Shown: piece by piece, positions 1 to 7,463 of the stretch
How positions within the stretch are numbered: position 1 is the stretch's first letter
Layout: the number at the start of each line of letters is the position of its first letter
Assembly: GCA_045646965.1 (NCBI GenBank)
Contig: JAZRLR010000030.1
Span: 1-38,898 of the forward strand
Length of the DNA: 38,898 nt
Source of the DNA: HGM04593 sp045646965
GTDB taxonomy: Bacteria > Bacteroidota > Bacteroidia > Bacteroidales > Bacteroidaceae
Direction: 5' to 3'
The notes under the pieces: model-generated
The model's input: only the letters and a program-made list of their open reading frames with translations
Database searches by the model: none
What the model was told of the DNA's origin: nothing
Position numbers and translations under genes: made by a program

Positions 1-179
1 ACTCCGGTGCCAAAAAAAGATTCGCTCTTACCGGAACGGGTAAAATCAAGAGAAAGCATGCTTATCACAGTCACATCCTGACTAAGAAGACAAAGAAGCA
101 GAAGAGAAACCTTGTACACTTTACAACTCTCGATCCTGCTAATGTTAAGAGTGTTAAGGAATTGTTGTCATTGCGTTAA
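1..179 (+). CDS. rpmI: 50S ribosomal protein L35 (3' part; start lies outside the window)
   Basis: L35 is a small basic protein of the large ribosomal subunit. The visible frame begins with the codon at position 3 and reads SGAKKRFALTGTGKIKRKHA, then HSHILTKKTKKQKRN, ending KELLSLR and TAA at 177-179. The SGAKKRF, GKIKRKHA and HILTKK blocks are the family's hallmark. About 58 codons are present; the N-terminal few residues are cut by the window edge. It sits 95 nt before rplT, the universal rpmI-rplT order (normally infC-rpmI-rplT). Confidence 0.97.
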   Translation, partial: SGAKKRFALTGTGKIKRKHAYHSHILTKKTKKQKRNLVHFTTLDPANVKSVKELLSLR

Positions 180-197
180 GTAAAGAATTATTAACCG

Positions 198-240
198 AAT
201 GCATTAGCAAAAGAGGTTGTTAACCTCTAAAGTCTGCATT
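198..240 (+). promoter_or_regulatory. Two-tier hairpin in the rpmI-rplT spacer
   Basis: The 95-nt spacer contains a 7-bp stem (212-218 with 222-228, 3-nt loop) inside an outer 6-bp stem (198-203 with 235-240). No T-run follows, so it is not a terminator. In other bacteria L20 represses this operon by binding mRNA structures. Whether this hairpin is such an L20 site, a processing site or only a spacer is inference. Confidence 0.35.
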
Positions 241-274
241 AAATGCGGCGCTAACATTCAAAAGAATTAAAACT

Positions 275-622
275 ATGCCAAGATCAGTAAATCACGTTGC
301 TTCACGTGCAAGAAGAAAGAAAATTTTAGGTCTTACCAGAGGTTACTTTGGTGCTAGAAAGAACGTATGGACCGTAGCCAAGAATACTTGGGAGAAGGGT
401 TTGACATACGCATTCCGCGACCGTCGTAACAAAAAACGCGAGTTCCGCGCATTGTGGATTCAGCGTATCAATGCTGCGGCTCGTCTCGAGGGAATGTCAT
501 ACTCACAGTTGATGGGTGCATTGCACAAGGCAGGCATCGAGATCAACCGTAAGGTTCTTGCAGACCTCGCTATGAACAACCCCGCAGCTTTCAAAGCTAT
601 CGTGGACAAGGTTAAGAAGTAA
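275..622 (+). CDS. rplT: 50S ribosomal protein L20
   Basis: L20 binds 23S rRNA early in large-subunit assembly and in several bacteria represses its own operon. The 115-residue product has the usual family length. It starts MPRSVNHVASRARRKKIL, a long basic N-terminal extension, followed by GYFGARKNVWTVAKN and RRNKKREFRALWIQRINAA in the globular C-terminal part. The ATG at 275 is the only sensible start. It is the last gene of the rpmI-rplT unit and is followed 21 nt later by a strong intrinsic terminator. Confidence 0.98.
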   Translation: MPRSVNHVASRARRKKILGLTRGYFGARKNVWTVAKNTWEKGLTYAFRDRRNKKREFRALWIQRINAAARLEGMSYSQLMGALHKAGIEINRKVLADLAMNNPAAFKAIVDKVKK

Positions 623-643
623 TTTAACCCTTTCATAGGAAAT

Positions 644-674
644 AACAGCTCGAGTTTTCTCGGGCTGTTTTTTT
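644..674 (+). terminator. Intrinsic terminator of rpmI-rplT
   Basis: An 11-bp stem (644-654 with 659-669, one G-T pair) with a TTTT loop runs straight into seven T residues (668-674). Confidence 0.9.
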
Positions 675-783
675 GTACCTGCTCCACGCCCGATTTGCCG
701 CCTCTCTGCGTGGGGCAAGTGTTGTTTCGTCGCAATAAATGTGATATTGTATTAAAATGCGAAAAAAAAGTGTGCAGAGATTG

Positions 784-811
784 TTTGTATATAAAAATAA
801 GACTATATTTG
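784..811 (+). promoter_or_regulatory. Bacteroidota-type promoter of the 6S-like RNA
   Basis: A -33 element TTTG (784-787) and a -7 element TATATTTG (804-811) match the Bacteroidota sigma-ABfr consensus, with a 16-nt spacer. The predicted start at about 817 falls immediately before the first base of the long RNA stem. Confidence 0.7.
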
Positions 812-816
812 TAATA

Positions 817-1003
817 GGTTTTGCTGTACGAGCGACTGGGAAACTCATCAATTATTTTAGAATACCGAGATAAGCTTCGATATCCAATGGCGGGCCACAA
901 CCTTCGGGTAGCTTTAGAGAGCCGGTGGATTACAAAGGATTAGGGCGCTCAAATCTTTTTTCTCGGAGTTTCATCGTTCTCGTCGTACAGCAGAACTTTT
1001 TTT
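817..1003 (+). ncRNA. ssrS: 6S-like RNA (Bacteroidales-1 type)
   Basis: 6S RNA is a roughly 180-nt RNA that mimics an open promoter and sequesters housekeeping RNA polymerase. Here a promoter at 784-811 precedes an RNA of about 187 nt. Positions 818-831 pair with 983-996 in a 14-bp closing stem (one G-T pair), then seven Ts (997-1003). A second 7-bp stem pairs 840-846 with 966-972. An apical arm pairs 883-890 with 921-928, with one mismatch. The middle is poorly paired, as expected for a 6S bubble. From memory of published work, the Bacteroidales-1 RNA motif lies downstream of rplT and was later proposed to be 6S RNA; position, size and promoter here agree. I have not checked it with a covariance model. 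Confidence 0.78.
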
Positions 1004-1030
1004 ATGTCTGCAAATGTATGTACATATAAA

Positions 1031-1061
1031 AAATGGAAGAGTAACCTCTTCCATTTTTTTT
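1031..1061. terminator. Bidirectional terminator between the 6S RNA and the hexosaminidase gene
   Basis: A perfect 11-bp stem (1031-1041 with 1046-1056) with a 4-nt loop is followed by T-runs on both strands. On the minus strand it lies about 45 nt beyond the hexosaminidase stop codon and serves that operon; on the plus strand it backs up the 6S terminator. Confidence 0.88.
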
Positions 1062-1104
1062 GCTTTTAACGGCCTGGCGGCGTGCAAGGCTGTGGCGCGT
1101 TGTC

Positions 1105-2730
1105 TTATGGGTTACGGGGCACTATCTCGAACGGTACGCGCACAGAGACGCCGCTGCGCATAAGGTCGTTTATGCAGTGGAGAACGCGCTCTTTGAAGCT
1201 CTCCCAGCTGCGCTGCGGCATCTCTGTCCAGCCTGCCTCGGCAAGGGCGATGGCGCGTGGGAATGCCATATATGTCACGCGGTTTATGTCGCGTATGGCT
1301 TCGCTCCACAGCGTTCCCATAACTCCCTGTATGTGTGCCTGCTCCTCTTGGGTAAGGTTGTAGCCGGGGTCGAGAGCGTATGTCTGCTCGAGGGTGGTGA
1401 TGGGCATACCCCAGTTGTTCCACTCGGGCAGGTCGCCGCTGTACTGCGGGTAGTCGAGGTAGGCGTGCTCTCCAGGTGCCATAATAAGTTTGTGACCGTG
1501 CTTGCGGGTGAGTTCAATGCACTTTGGTGTAAGTGCGTTGCGCCACGTCACAAGGGTTACGTCGGCGGGGTAGGGGAAGAGGTAGTCGTTGGCGGGTGGC
1601 CAGATGTTGTCGAGCTCGCACCACAGTACGGGTTTCTTGCCGTTCTCGCGCACAAGGGCAAGCATCTTGCCGAAGAAAATATTCATAAGCTGTTCGGGTG
1701 CGTCGTAGCCGCTCTTGCGCATAAGTGCAAGGCACTCCTCGCATTTCGCCCAGTTAGCATTTACGGCAGCTTCGTCGCCGCCCAGGTGTATGCTCTCGGA
1801 GGGGAAGATTTCTGCTACCTCTTTAAATATGTCGGCGTATATGGTGTATGCCTCGTCGCTGCAGGCGCACAGCATTCTGTTTACGCTGTTGCCCAAGTCG
1901 ATTTTTTCACCCTGACGGAAGGCGCAACCCAAATGCGGATATGCTGCAAGGATGGCTGCCGAGTGTCCGGGGATGTCAAGTTCGGGAATTATTTCTATGC
2001 CTCTCTCGGCTGCGTATCTCACGATTTCTTTAAGCTCCTCTTGTGTGTAGAAGCCGTTGTCGGGGCCTTGGCTGCCGCCGTTAGGGTTGCGGAATGCGCC
2101 CACTTGGGTGAGCTTGGGGTGGCTTTTTATCTCAATGCGCCAGCCCTGGTCGTCGGTGAGGTGTAGCTGCAATACATTGTATTTGTATTTGGCTATCTGG
2201 TCGATGAAAAATTTTACGTCTCTCACCGGCAGAAAATGGCGCGCGGGGTCGAGCATTATGGCGCGGTAGTCAAATCGAGGCGCGTCGTCGATAGTGAGGC
2301 AAGCGATGCGTCTGTTTGCGCTGTTTACATAGTCGCCAAGCATCACGCCGTCGAGTGTCTGCACGGCGCGCAGGATGGCTGTGGGGGTGCTGCCTTTTAT
2401 ATTTATCTCTTTCTTTGTGATTTTTATTGTGTAGTGCTCGTCGCCCCGCAGGGTGTTGTCTATGGCTACGTTTATATTGCCTTTTTTGTCGCAAAGGGCG
2501 GGGCGCACTCCGGTGCGCTGCTCTATGGTGCGCTGTAACTCTTTGATGCAGAACTCCTCGTCTGCTATGCCGTGGGTTATAATGCGGCTCTTCTCGTTGA
2601 GCTTGAAGGTGCTGCCGTCGTTGAACACTTCAATGTGGTTGGGCATAGGCGCAAGTGCGGCTGTGGGGGATTGGGCTGTCGTTGTCAGCAGGCCCGCAAC
2701 TGCGAGCAGGATTGTAAATGTTTTTCTCAT
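1105..2730 (-). CDS. Beta-N-acetylhexosaminidase, glycoside hydrolase family 20
   Basis: The enzyme removes terminal beta-linked GlcNAc or GalNAc by substrate-assisted catalysis. The 541-residue product has a signal peptide (MRKTFTILLAVAGLLTTTAQ), a GH20b-type N-terminal domain (about 25-145) and a GH20 barrel (about 150-500). The catalytic Asp-Glu pair lies in HLGGDE at 315-320, and other family blocks are HLTDDQGWR (190-198) and GIEIIPELDIPGH (about 244-256). Export to the periplasm or outer membrane is expected. Its ATG overlaps the mltG stop by four bases (ATGA), so the two are translationally coupled. Substrate is unknown: host glycans, chitobiose or muropeptide sugars are all possible, and the pairing with mltG hints at cell-wall fragments. 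Confidence 0.92.
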   Translation of the reverse strand: MRKTFTILLAVAGLLTTTAQSPTAALAPMPNHIEVFNDGSTFKLNEKSRIITHGIADEEFCIKELQRTIEQRTGVRPALCDKKGNINVAIDNTLRGDEHYTIKITKKEINIKGSTPTAILRAVQTLDGVMLGDYVNSANRRIACLTIDDAPRFDYRAIMLDPARHFLPVRDVKFFIDQIAKYKYNVLQLHLTDDQGWRIEIKSHPKLTQVGAFRNPNGGSQGPDNGFYTQEELKEIVRYAAERGIEIIPELDIPGHSAAILAAYPHLGCAFRQGEKIDLGNSVNRMLCACSDEAYTIYADIFKEVAEIFPSESIHLGGDEAAVNANWAKCEECLALMRKSGYDAPEQLMNIFFGKMLALVRENGKKPVLWCELDNIWPPANDYLFPYPADVTLVTWRNALTPKCIELTRKHGHKLIMAPGEHAYLDYPQYSGDLPEWNNWGMPITTLEQTYALDPGYNLTQEEQAHIQGVMGTLWSEAIRDINRVTYMAFPRAIALAEAGWTEMPQRSWESFKERVLHCINDLMRSGVSVRVPFEIVPRNP

Positions 2731-3755
2731 TTATTTATGTTTAACTTGTTGAGTGCTTGATGATATTTTTGTGCGTTGGCGTTGTGCGCTGTAAGGGTGG
2801 ATGCGAAATTGTGTGTGCCTGAGAAATCCTCTTTTGCACACATATACAGGTAGTTGTGTTTCTTGTAGTTGAGCACGCTCTCAATGGCCTGTATCGTGGG
2901 TATGCGTATGGGGCCGGGAGGCAGTCCTTTGTATTTGTAGGTGTTGTAGGGGGAATCTGTCTTGAGGTCTTCCTCGAGTATGCGCTTGCGTGCAAAGTTG
3001 CCTATGGCATATTTTACCGTGGGATCGGCCTGCAGGGGCATTCCTTTTTTCAGACGGTTTATGTAGAGCCCTGCCACAATGGGTTTCTCGCTGTCGTTGT
3101 TTGTCTCCTCGTCTACGATGGATGCGAGGGTGGCTACCTCTTCAATGCTCAAGCCTATGGCTGCGGCTTTCTCGCGTCGCTTGCTGTTCCAGAAGAGGTC
3201 GTGCTCGCGCAGCATACGCAGCATAAATTTCTCGGGGCTTATGTTCCAGTAGAACTCGTATGTATTGGGAATGAAAAGTGCGGGGAGGGTTTCGCGGCTG
3301 TATTTTATGTGGCTCAAATAGAGCTTGCTCTCGGTGTATTTGCACAGCTCCAGTGAGTCGAGCATAAGCTGCTTTGCGACGGTGGCGACCATCTTGTCGA
3401 TGGTGCGTGTGGCAGGCACGGTCACCTTTACGGGTGTCTGCTGGTTGCTCACGATGCGGCGGTATAGTGCGTGCATATTGTCGCCGTCGTATATGGCGAA
3501 ACGGCCGGTTCTCTTCTGCTCGTCGAGGTTGTTGTGCTTTGCAAGTATCTTGAATCCCAATATATTGCGAGGCTTGGCTGTCTCTTCAATCTTTTTTGTT
3601 ATGCTCTCGGAATTGTCGTCGGGGTAAATGTAAATGTAGGCGGTCTCGGAGAGTGATATTTGGCTGCCTTTCAGTATGTGGTAGCCGTATGCGGCCGCTC
3701 CTGCGGCAATTATGCCCGCAGCGACAATAAAGGTTGTTATGATTTTGAATTTCAT
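2727..3755 (-). CDS. mltG: Endolytic murein transglycosylase (YceG family)
   Basis: MltG cleaves nascent glycan strands in the inner-membrane-proximal peptidoglycan and sets strand length. The product is 342 residues: an N-terminal membrane anchor (about 4-24), a LysM-like region, then the YceG catalytic domain with LASIVDEETNN (210-220), which carries the conserved acidic catalytic site, LYINRLKKGMPLQADPTVKY (230-249) and KGLPPGPIRIP (276-286). I chose the ATG at 3755. A start 18 codons upstream would place the anchor away from the N-terminus and would fall inside the likely transcript start. The gene leads the operon with the GH20 hexosaminidase, overlapping it by ATGA. Confidence 0.93.
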   Translation of the reverse strand: MKFKIITTFIVAAGIIAAGAAAYGYHILKGSQISLSETAYIYIYPDDNSESITKKIEETAKPRNILGFKILAKHNNLDEQKRTGRFAIYDGDNMHALYRRIVSNQQTPVKVTVPATRTIDKMVATVAKQLMLDSLELCKYTESKLYLSHIKYSRETLPALFIPNTYEFYWNISPEKFMLRMLREHDLFWNSKRREKAAAIGLSIEEVATLASIVDEETNNDSEKPIVAGLYINRLKKGMPLQADPTVKYAIGNFARKRILEEDLKTDSPYNTYKYKGLPPGPIRIPTIQAIESVLNYKKHNYLYMCAKEDFSGTHNFASTLTAHNANAQKYHQALNKLNINK

Positions 3756-3778
3756 TTGTAAGTTTGTTTTTACAACTT

Positions 3779-3810
3779 GCGAAGATAATATAATGTGTAA
3801 AATACTCAAA
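3779..3810 (-). promoter_or_regulatory. Promoter of mltG-hexosaminidase
   Basis: On the minus strand TTTG (3810-3807), a 19-nt spacer and TATCTTCGC (3787-3779) fit the Bacteroidota promoter, with C instead of T in the third position of the TTTG core. The ATG is 23 nt further on. Confidence 0.6.
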
Positions 3811-3934
3811 CGGTTTCTCTCTTTTTTATGCCTTTCGATGGCGCGATATTAGCTCTTACGCGATGATTTACTGCATCTTGCCCGCTGTGGATACTCTTGC
3901 CCGTGTGGCGTGGAATGTTTTTTCAAAAAATGTT

Positions 3935-3964
3935 TTTGTAATTTCGTTTAATTATATATATTTG
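3935..3964 (+). promoter_or_regulatory. Promoter of the polysaccharide-export pair
   Basis: TTTG (3935-3938), an 18-nt spacer and TATATTTG (3957-3964) give a near-perfect Bacteroidota promoter, predicting a start near 3970 and a leader of about 70 nt before the ATG at 4039. I see no gene in 3811-3934. Confidence 0.75.
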
Positions 3965-4038
3965 CAAAATATTTGAGGTTCTGTGTACTTATTGGGGAAT
4001 CCTTGAATTGCTTTTGAATCAAACTAATAAATGAATAT

Positions 4039-4842
4039 ATGAAACTATTTGGTTTTAAAATCTCGAGCTTTGCATTGCTCACAATGATGTTTATGGCATC
4101 GGCGTGTACCTCGTACAAACAGGTACCTTATATGCAAAATAGTAATGAACTTGCTACTATTGAGCAGGCTAACAGTGTTTACGAGGCAAAGATTCAGCCC
4201 AACGATTTGTTGAGTATTATCGTAGTCTCTTCTAAAGAACCTATTTCGTCAGCGACATACAACTTGACAGTTTCGTTGCCTTTCTTTGAGAACGGAGTCT
4301 TGAACTCACAACCTACTTATCAGGATTATCTTGTAGATACAGACGGTAATATTTCGTTCCCAGTGTTGGGTAAATTGCACGTTGCCGGTCTTACAAGAGT
4401 GGAGCTTGAGAATTTGATTCTCGAAAAAATCAAAGGCGCTTTTGTAGAGGCTCCCATCGTTACAGTGCGTTTCGTCGATTTTAGAATTTCGGTACTTGGC
4501 GAGGTGCAGGTACCCGGTAACTATGCGGTTCCCAATGAGAATATAAATATTTTCCAGGCTCTTGCACTTGCAAAGGATATGACAATTTACGGTATGCGTG
4601 AGAATGTGAAGGTTATTCGAGAGGATTCAAACGGTAAAACAATCGTTCACGAGCTTAACCTTAACGATGCCAATATCGTGAATTCTCCTTTTTACCATCT
4701 TCAGCAGAACGATGTGGTGTATGTGACACCCAATAAAGCAAAGGCCAAAGGTTCTGATGTGGGAAGTACTACTTCTTTGTGGTTCTCTGCAACATCTATC
4801 CTTATTTCTTTGACCTCACTTTTGTATAACATTTTAAATTAA
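4039..4842 (+). CDS. Outer-membrane polysaccharide export lipoprotein (Wza/BexD-like)
   Basis: This family forms the outer-membrane channel for capsule or exopolysaccharide export. The 267-residue product has a lipoprotein signal with lipobox MASACTS (Cys near residue 23), a polysaccharide-export domain (about 45-140, starting YEAKIQPNDLLSIIV) and an SLBB-type domain (about 145-235, VRFVDFRISVLGEVQVPGNY). It ends in a hydrophobic segment (LWFSATSILISLTSLLYNIL), as in short Bacteroidota versions that may span the membrane with a C-terminal helix. It lies 7 nt upstream of the Wzc-like gene. No glycosyltransferase or flippase is adjacent, so the polymer is unknown and must be made elsewhere. Confidence 0.9.
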   Translation: MKLFGFKISSFALLTMMFMASACTSYKQVPYMQNSNELATIEQANSVYEAKIQPNDLLSIIVVSSKEPISSATYNLTVSLPFFENGVLNSQPTYQDYLVDTDGNISFPVLGKLHVAGLTRVELENLILEKIKGAFVEAPIVTVRFVDFRISVLGEVQVPGNYAVPNENINIFQALALAKDMTIYGMRENVKVIREDSNGKTIVHELNLNDANIVNSPFYHLQQNDVVYVTPNKAKAKGSDVGSTTSLWFSATSILISLTSLLYNILN

Positions 4843-4849
4843 AATAGAA

Positions 4850-7285
4850 ATGGATAACGAACGTAATGTAATGCAGGAGAACAATAACAACGAGTTTAAT
4901 CTGGGAGTTTTGCTTCGCATCTTCTTGTTGAACTGGAAATTGTTCGCTGTTTCTATTGTAGTTTGCCTTTCGGTGGCATTCTTCTACCTTTACAAGGCTA
5001 CTAAAATTTATCAGGTATCGGCAAAAGTGCTTTTGCAGGATACGCAGAGAGGTTCTTTTGCATCGCAGATGGACTTGCTTGCCGATTTCGGTTATCAAAG
5101 CGAGTTTTCAAACGCCGAGAATGAGATTGAGGTTATGAACTCTCTTTCTGTAGTTCGCGGTGCTGTTAAAAATGCAGGCCTCTATATCTCTTATTCAAAA
5201 CCCGGTTTTTTGAGAACAGCTCCTGTTTACAAGACTGCCAGTCCCGTAAATGCTTTCATCGAGGATGATGATCTTGCAAAGTTGAAGGCGGCTTTGAATA
5301 TCAAGTTGGTGGCAGAAAATGAGAAAGAGTATTCTGTAAATTATGAGTATGAGAGTGAGCTCGAGGGCTATGATATTGAGTCGGAGAAAGAGATAATTAA
5401 AGAGTTTCCTTATGTTTTGAAGACTGTTAAGGGAAATGTGCTTCTTTCTTTGAACGAGGGCGTTGAGGAGTATTCCGATGTGGATATCCGCATTGCTCCT
5501 TTGATGTCGGCAGCTTTGGCATATAAAGGCTCTTTGGCGATTGCTCCCGTTTCAAAAACATCTTCGGTTGCTGTGGTTGCCGCAAGCAATGCAGTGCCTG
5601 CTAACGGTATCGATTTCATCGACGCTGTGATAAAGAGCTTTAACGACGTTACAAATGAGGACAAACGTCAGGTCGCTATAGATACCGAGGTCTTCCTTAT
5701 GGAACGCATCGACTCTATCAGCAGCGAGTTGTCGCAGAGAGAGGAGCGCCTTGCAAAGTATATGAGAAGCAACCAGATGATGTCTCCCGAACTCGATGCT
5801 CCCCAGATTTTGAGAAACAAAGTGGAGTATGAAAAGAAGGTTGAGGAGATGGAGTTGCACTTGAAGAATGCAAAATATCTCAACGCTTTTGTAAACGACC
5901 CCAAGAACGATATGCAGATTATTCCCTCTACTTTGGGCATAATAAGCGACCCCTCATTGGCAAATCTTGTAACACAATATAACAAAGAGGTCGCAATGCG
6001 TAACCAGTTGTTGCTCACTGCAACAACCGAGAATCCCGTGTTGAAGGTTCAGACAGAAAATGTGCGCGTGATGCAGAATGTTATCCGCGATGCTTTCAAG
6101 GCTTTTGAGGGCTCTTTGAACTCGCAGTATGACTTGCTCAAGAAATTTGAGGCGCAGTATACCGACCGTTTGGAGATGTCTCCCGATTTGCAGCGTTCAC
6201 TTGTTGAGATTACTCGCGAGCGTGATATTAAGTCACAGCTTTATGTGATGCTTCTGCAGAAATTTGAGGAGAACGCCCTTACACTTGCAGTTACAGCAAA
6301 TAACTTGCGTTGCATCGATCCTGCTTTGTGTTCTTATGTGCCCATTGCACCCCGTTCTAAAGTGGTGTATGTGATGGCTCTTCTCTTTGGTATCCTTTTG
6401 CCTTCGGTATTTGTATATCTCAAAGAGGCTTTGCGCACAAAACTTGGCTCTCCCGAGGAGGTTGAGAAGCTCACAGAGATTCCTATGGTTGCAAGTATAC
6501 CTGTTAAGCACGGTCTTGCAGGTCGTTCTTCGTCAATTGTTGTGCGCAAGAATAAAAATGATATTATGGCCGAGGCCTTCAGAACTCTGCGTACAAACTT
6601 GCAGTTTGTGCAGCCCAGAAAGGATGGTGCTGTAATTATGTTTACATCTACTATCTCGGGTGAGGGTAAGACATTCGTTTCGACAAACTTTGCTGTAAGT
6701 ACAGCTCTCTTGGGTAAGAAGGTTCTTATGGTGGGTGCCGATATCCGTCGTCCCCGTCTTGCCGAGGTATTCGATATCGATCCCAAGGCAGAGGGCTTGA
6801 CAAGCTATTTGTGCGCCGACGAGAAGGATGTTGCAATGCTCGACAAGTTCATCACTCCTTCAAAGGAGATGCCCAACCTCTACCTGCTGTCTGCCGGTAT
6901 CGTTCCTCCTAACCCTGCCGAGTTGCTTTCTAAATCGAACCTCGAGGTGGCTATCGACTACTTGAGCAAGAAGTTCGACTATATTATCATAGATACAGCT
7001 CCTGTGGGCTTGGTTTCAGACTCTTTGATTTTGAGCCGCATTGCCGACCTCGTAGTATACGTTGCACGTGTCGATTACACAGAAAAGACTTCGTTCGACT
7101 TCCTTAACAGCTTGTCAAACGAGGGTAAGTTGAAGAATGTATCTATTGTAGTGAACGGTGACGATGTGGAGAAACGTAAACGTACCTATGGATATGTAAA
7201 CCGTTATTCTTCTAAATACTCTTACTACGGATATACATACAATTCCGACGGTGAGTCAATCTCTTCGAATAAAGAGAAAAAATAA
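4850..7285 (+). CDS. Wzc-like chain-length regulator and BY-family tyrosine kinase
   Basis: Wzc proteins are inner-membrane co-polymerases that cycle autophosphorylation to drive polysaccharide assembly and pair with Wza channels. The 811-residue product has a Wzz domain flanked by membrane helices at about 25-48 and 505-525, with a long coiled-coil periplasmic part between. A cytoplasmic kinase follows: Walker A TSTISGEGKTF (about 599-609), Walker A' VLMVGADIRRPR (about 625-636) and Walker B YIIIDTAPVG (about 710-719). The C-terminus carries a tyrosine cluster (about 780-800, with RYSSKYSYYGYTY), the usual autophosphorylation tail. It is a complete fused kinase, co-transcribed with the upstream lipoprotein and closed by a strong terminator. 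Confidence 0.95.
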   Translation: MDNERNVMQENNNNEFNLGVLLRIFLLNWKLFAVSIVVCLSVAFFYLYKATKIYQVSAKVLLQDTQRGSFASQMDLLADFGYQSEFSNAENEIEVMNSLSVVRGAVKNAGLYISYSKPGFLRTAPVYKTASPVNAFIEDDDLAKLKAALNIKLVAENEKEYSVNYEYESELEGYDIESEKEIIKEFPYVLKTVKGNVLLSLNEGVEEYSDVDIRIAPLMSAALAYKGSLAIAPVSKTSSVAVVAASNAVPANGIDFIDAVIKSFNDVTNEDKRQVAIDTEVFLMERIDSISSELSQREERLAKYMRSNQMMSPELDAPQILRNKVEYEKKVEEMELHLKNAKYLNAFVNDPKNDMQIIPSTLGIISDPSLANLVTQYNKEVAMRNQLLLTATTENPVLKVQTENVRVMQNVIRDAFKAFEGSLNSQYDLLKKFEAQYTDRLEMSPDLQRSLVEITRERDIKSQLYVMLLQKFEENALTLAVTANNLRCIDPALCSYVPIAPRSKVVYVMALLFGILLPSVFVYLKEALRTKLGSPEEVEKLTEIPMVASIPVKHGLAGRSSSIVVRKNKNDIMAEAFRTLRTNLQFVQPRKDGAVIMFTSTISGEGKTFVSTNFAVSTALLGKKVLMVGADIRRPRLAEVFDIDPKAEGLTSYLCADEKDVAMLDKFITPSKEMPNLYLLSAGIVPPNPAELLSKSNLEVAIDYLSKKFDYIIIDTAPVGLVSDSLILSRIADLVVYVARVDYTEKTSFDFLNSLSNEGKLKNVSIVVNGDDVEKRKRTYGYVNRYSSKYSYYGYTYNSDGESISSNKEKK

Positions 7286-7324
7286 GGTTGCACGTGATAT
7301 GCGATAAATAACACTAACATAAAG

Positions 7325-7367
7325 GACTCCCGAATTTGCAAAATGTAAATTCGGGAGTCTTTTTTTT
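7325..7367 (+). terminator. Intrinsic terminator of the export pair
   Basis: A perfect 13-bp stem (7325-7337 with 7347-7359) with a 9-nt loop is followed by eight Ts. It isolates the two-gene export unit from the next gene. Confidence 0.93.
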
Positions 7368-7410
7368 AGAAATATGTAGCTAAAGAAATCTTTCTTTTAA
7401 AAATTTTGTT

Positions 7411-7418
7411 TACCTTTG
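7411..7418 (+). promoter_or_regulatory. -7 element of the spt promoter
   Basis: TACCTTTG (7411-7418) is an excellent -7 element; the -33 region is weak (TTTC at 7391-7394). The predicted start near 7424 excludes the TTG at 7416 and makes the ATG at 7428 implausible, supporting the ATG at 7464. Confidence 0.6.
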
Positions 7419-7463
7419 CAAACCGTAATGGTTGCTATACGCAATAACCAAACACTTTTGAAA

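Noticed and set aside
1314..1404. Placeholder region scanned within the hexosaminidase gene for nested RNA or repeat features
   Set aside because: Nothing beyond ordinary coding sequence was seen.
1060..2166. A 368-codon plus-strand frame opposite the hexosaminidase
   Set aside because: GH20 catalytic motifs are on the minus strand; the plus-strand frame runs through the terminator hairpin region and has no family features.
3935..7367. A horizontally acquired capsule island
   Set aside because: Only two export genes are present, without glycosyltransferases, mobile genes or flanking repeats, and they have native-type promoter and terminator.
7416..7463. Upstream TTG/ATG starts for the spt gene
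   Set aside because: The TTG lies within the -7 element and the first ATG would be within a few bases of the transcript start; the N-terminal block typical of the family begins at 7464.
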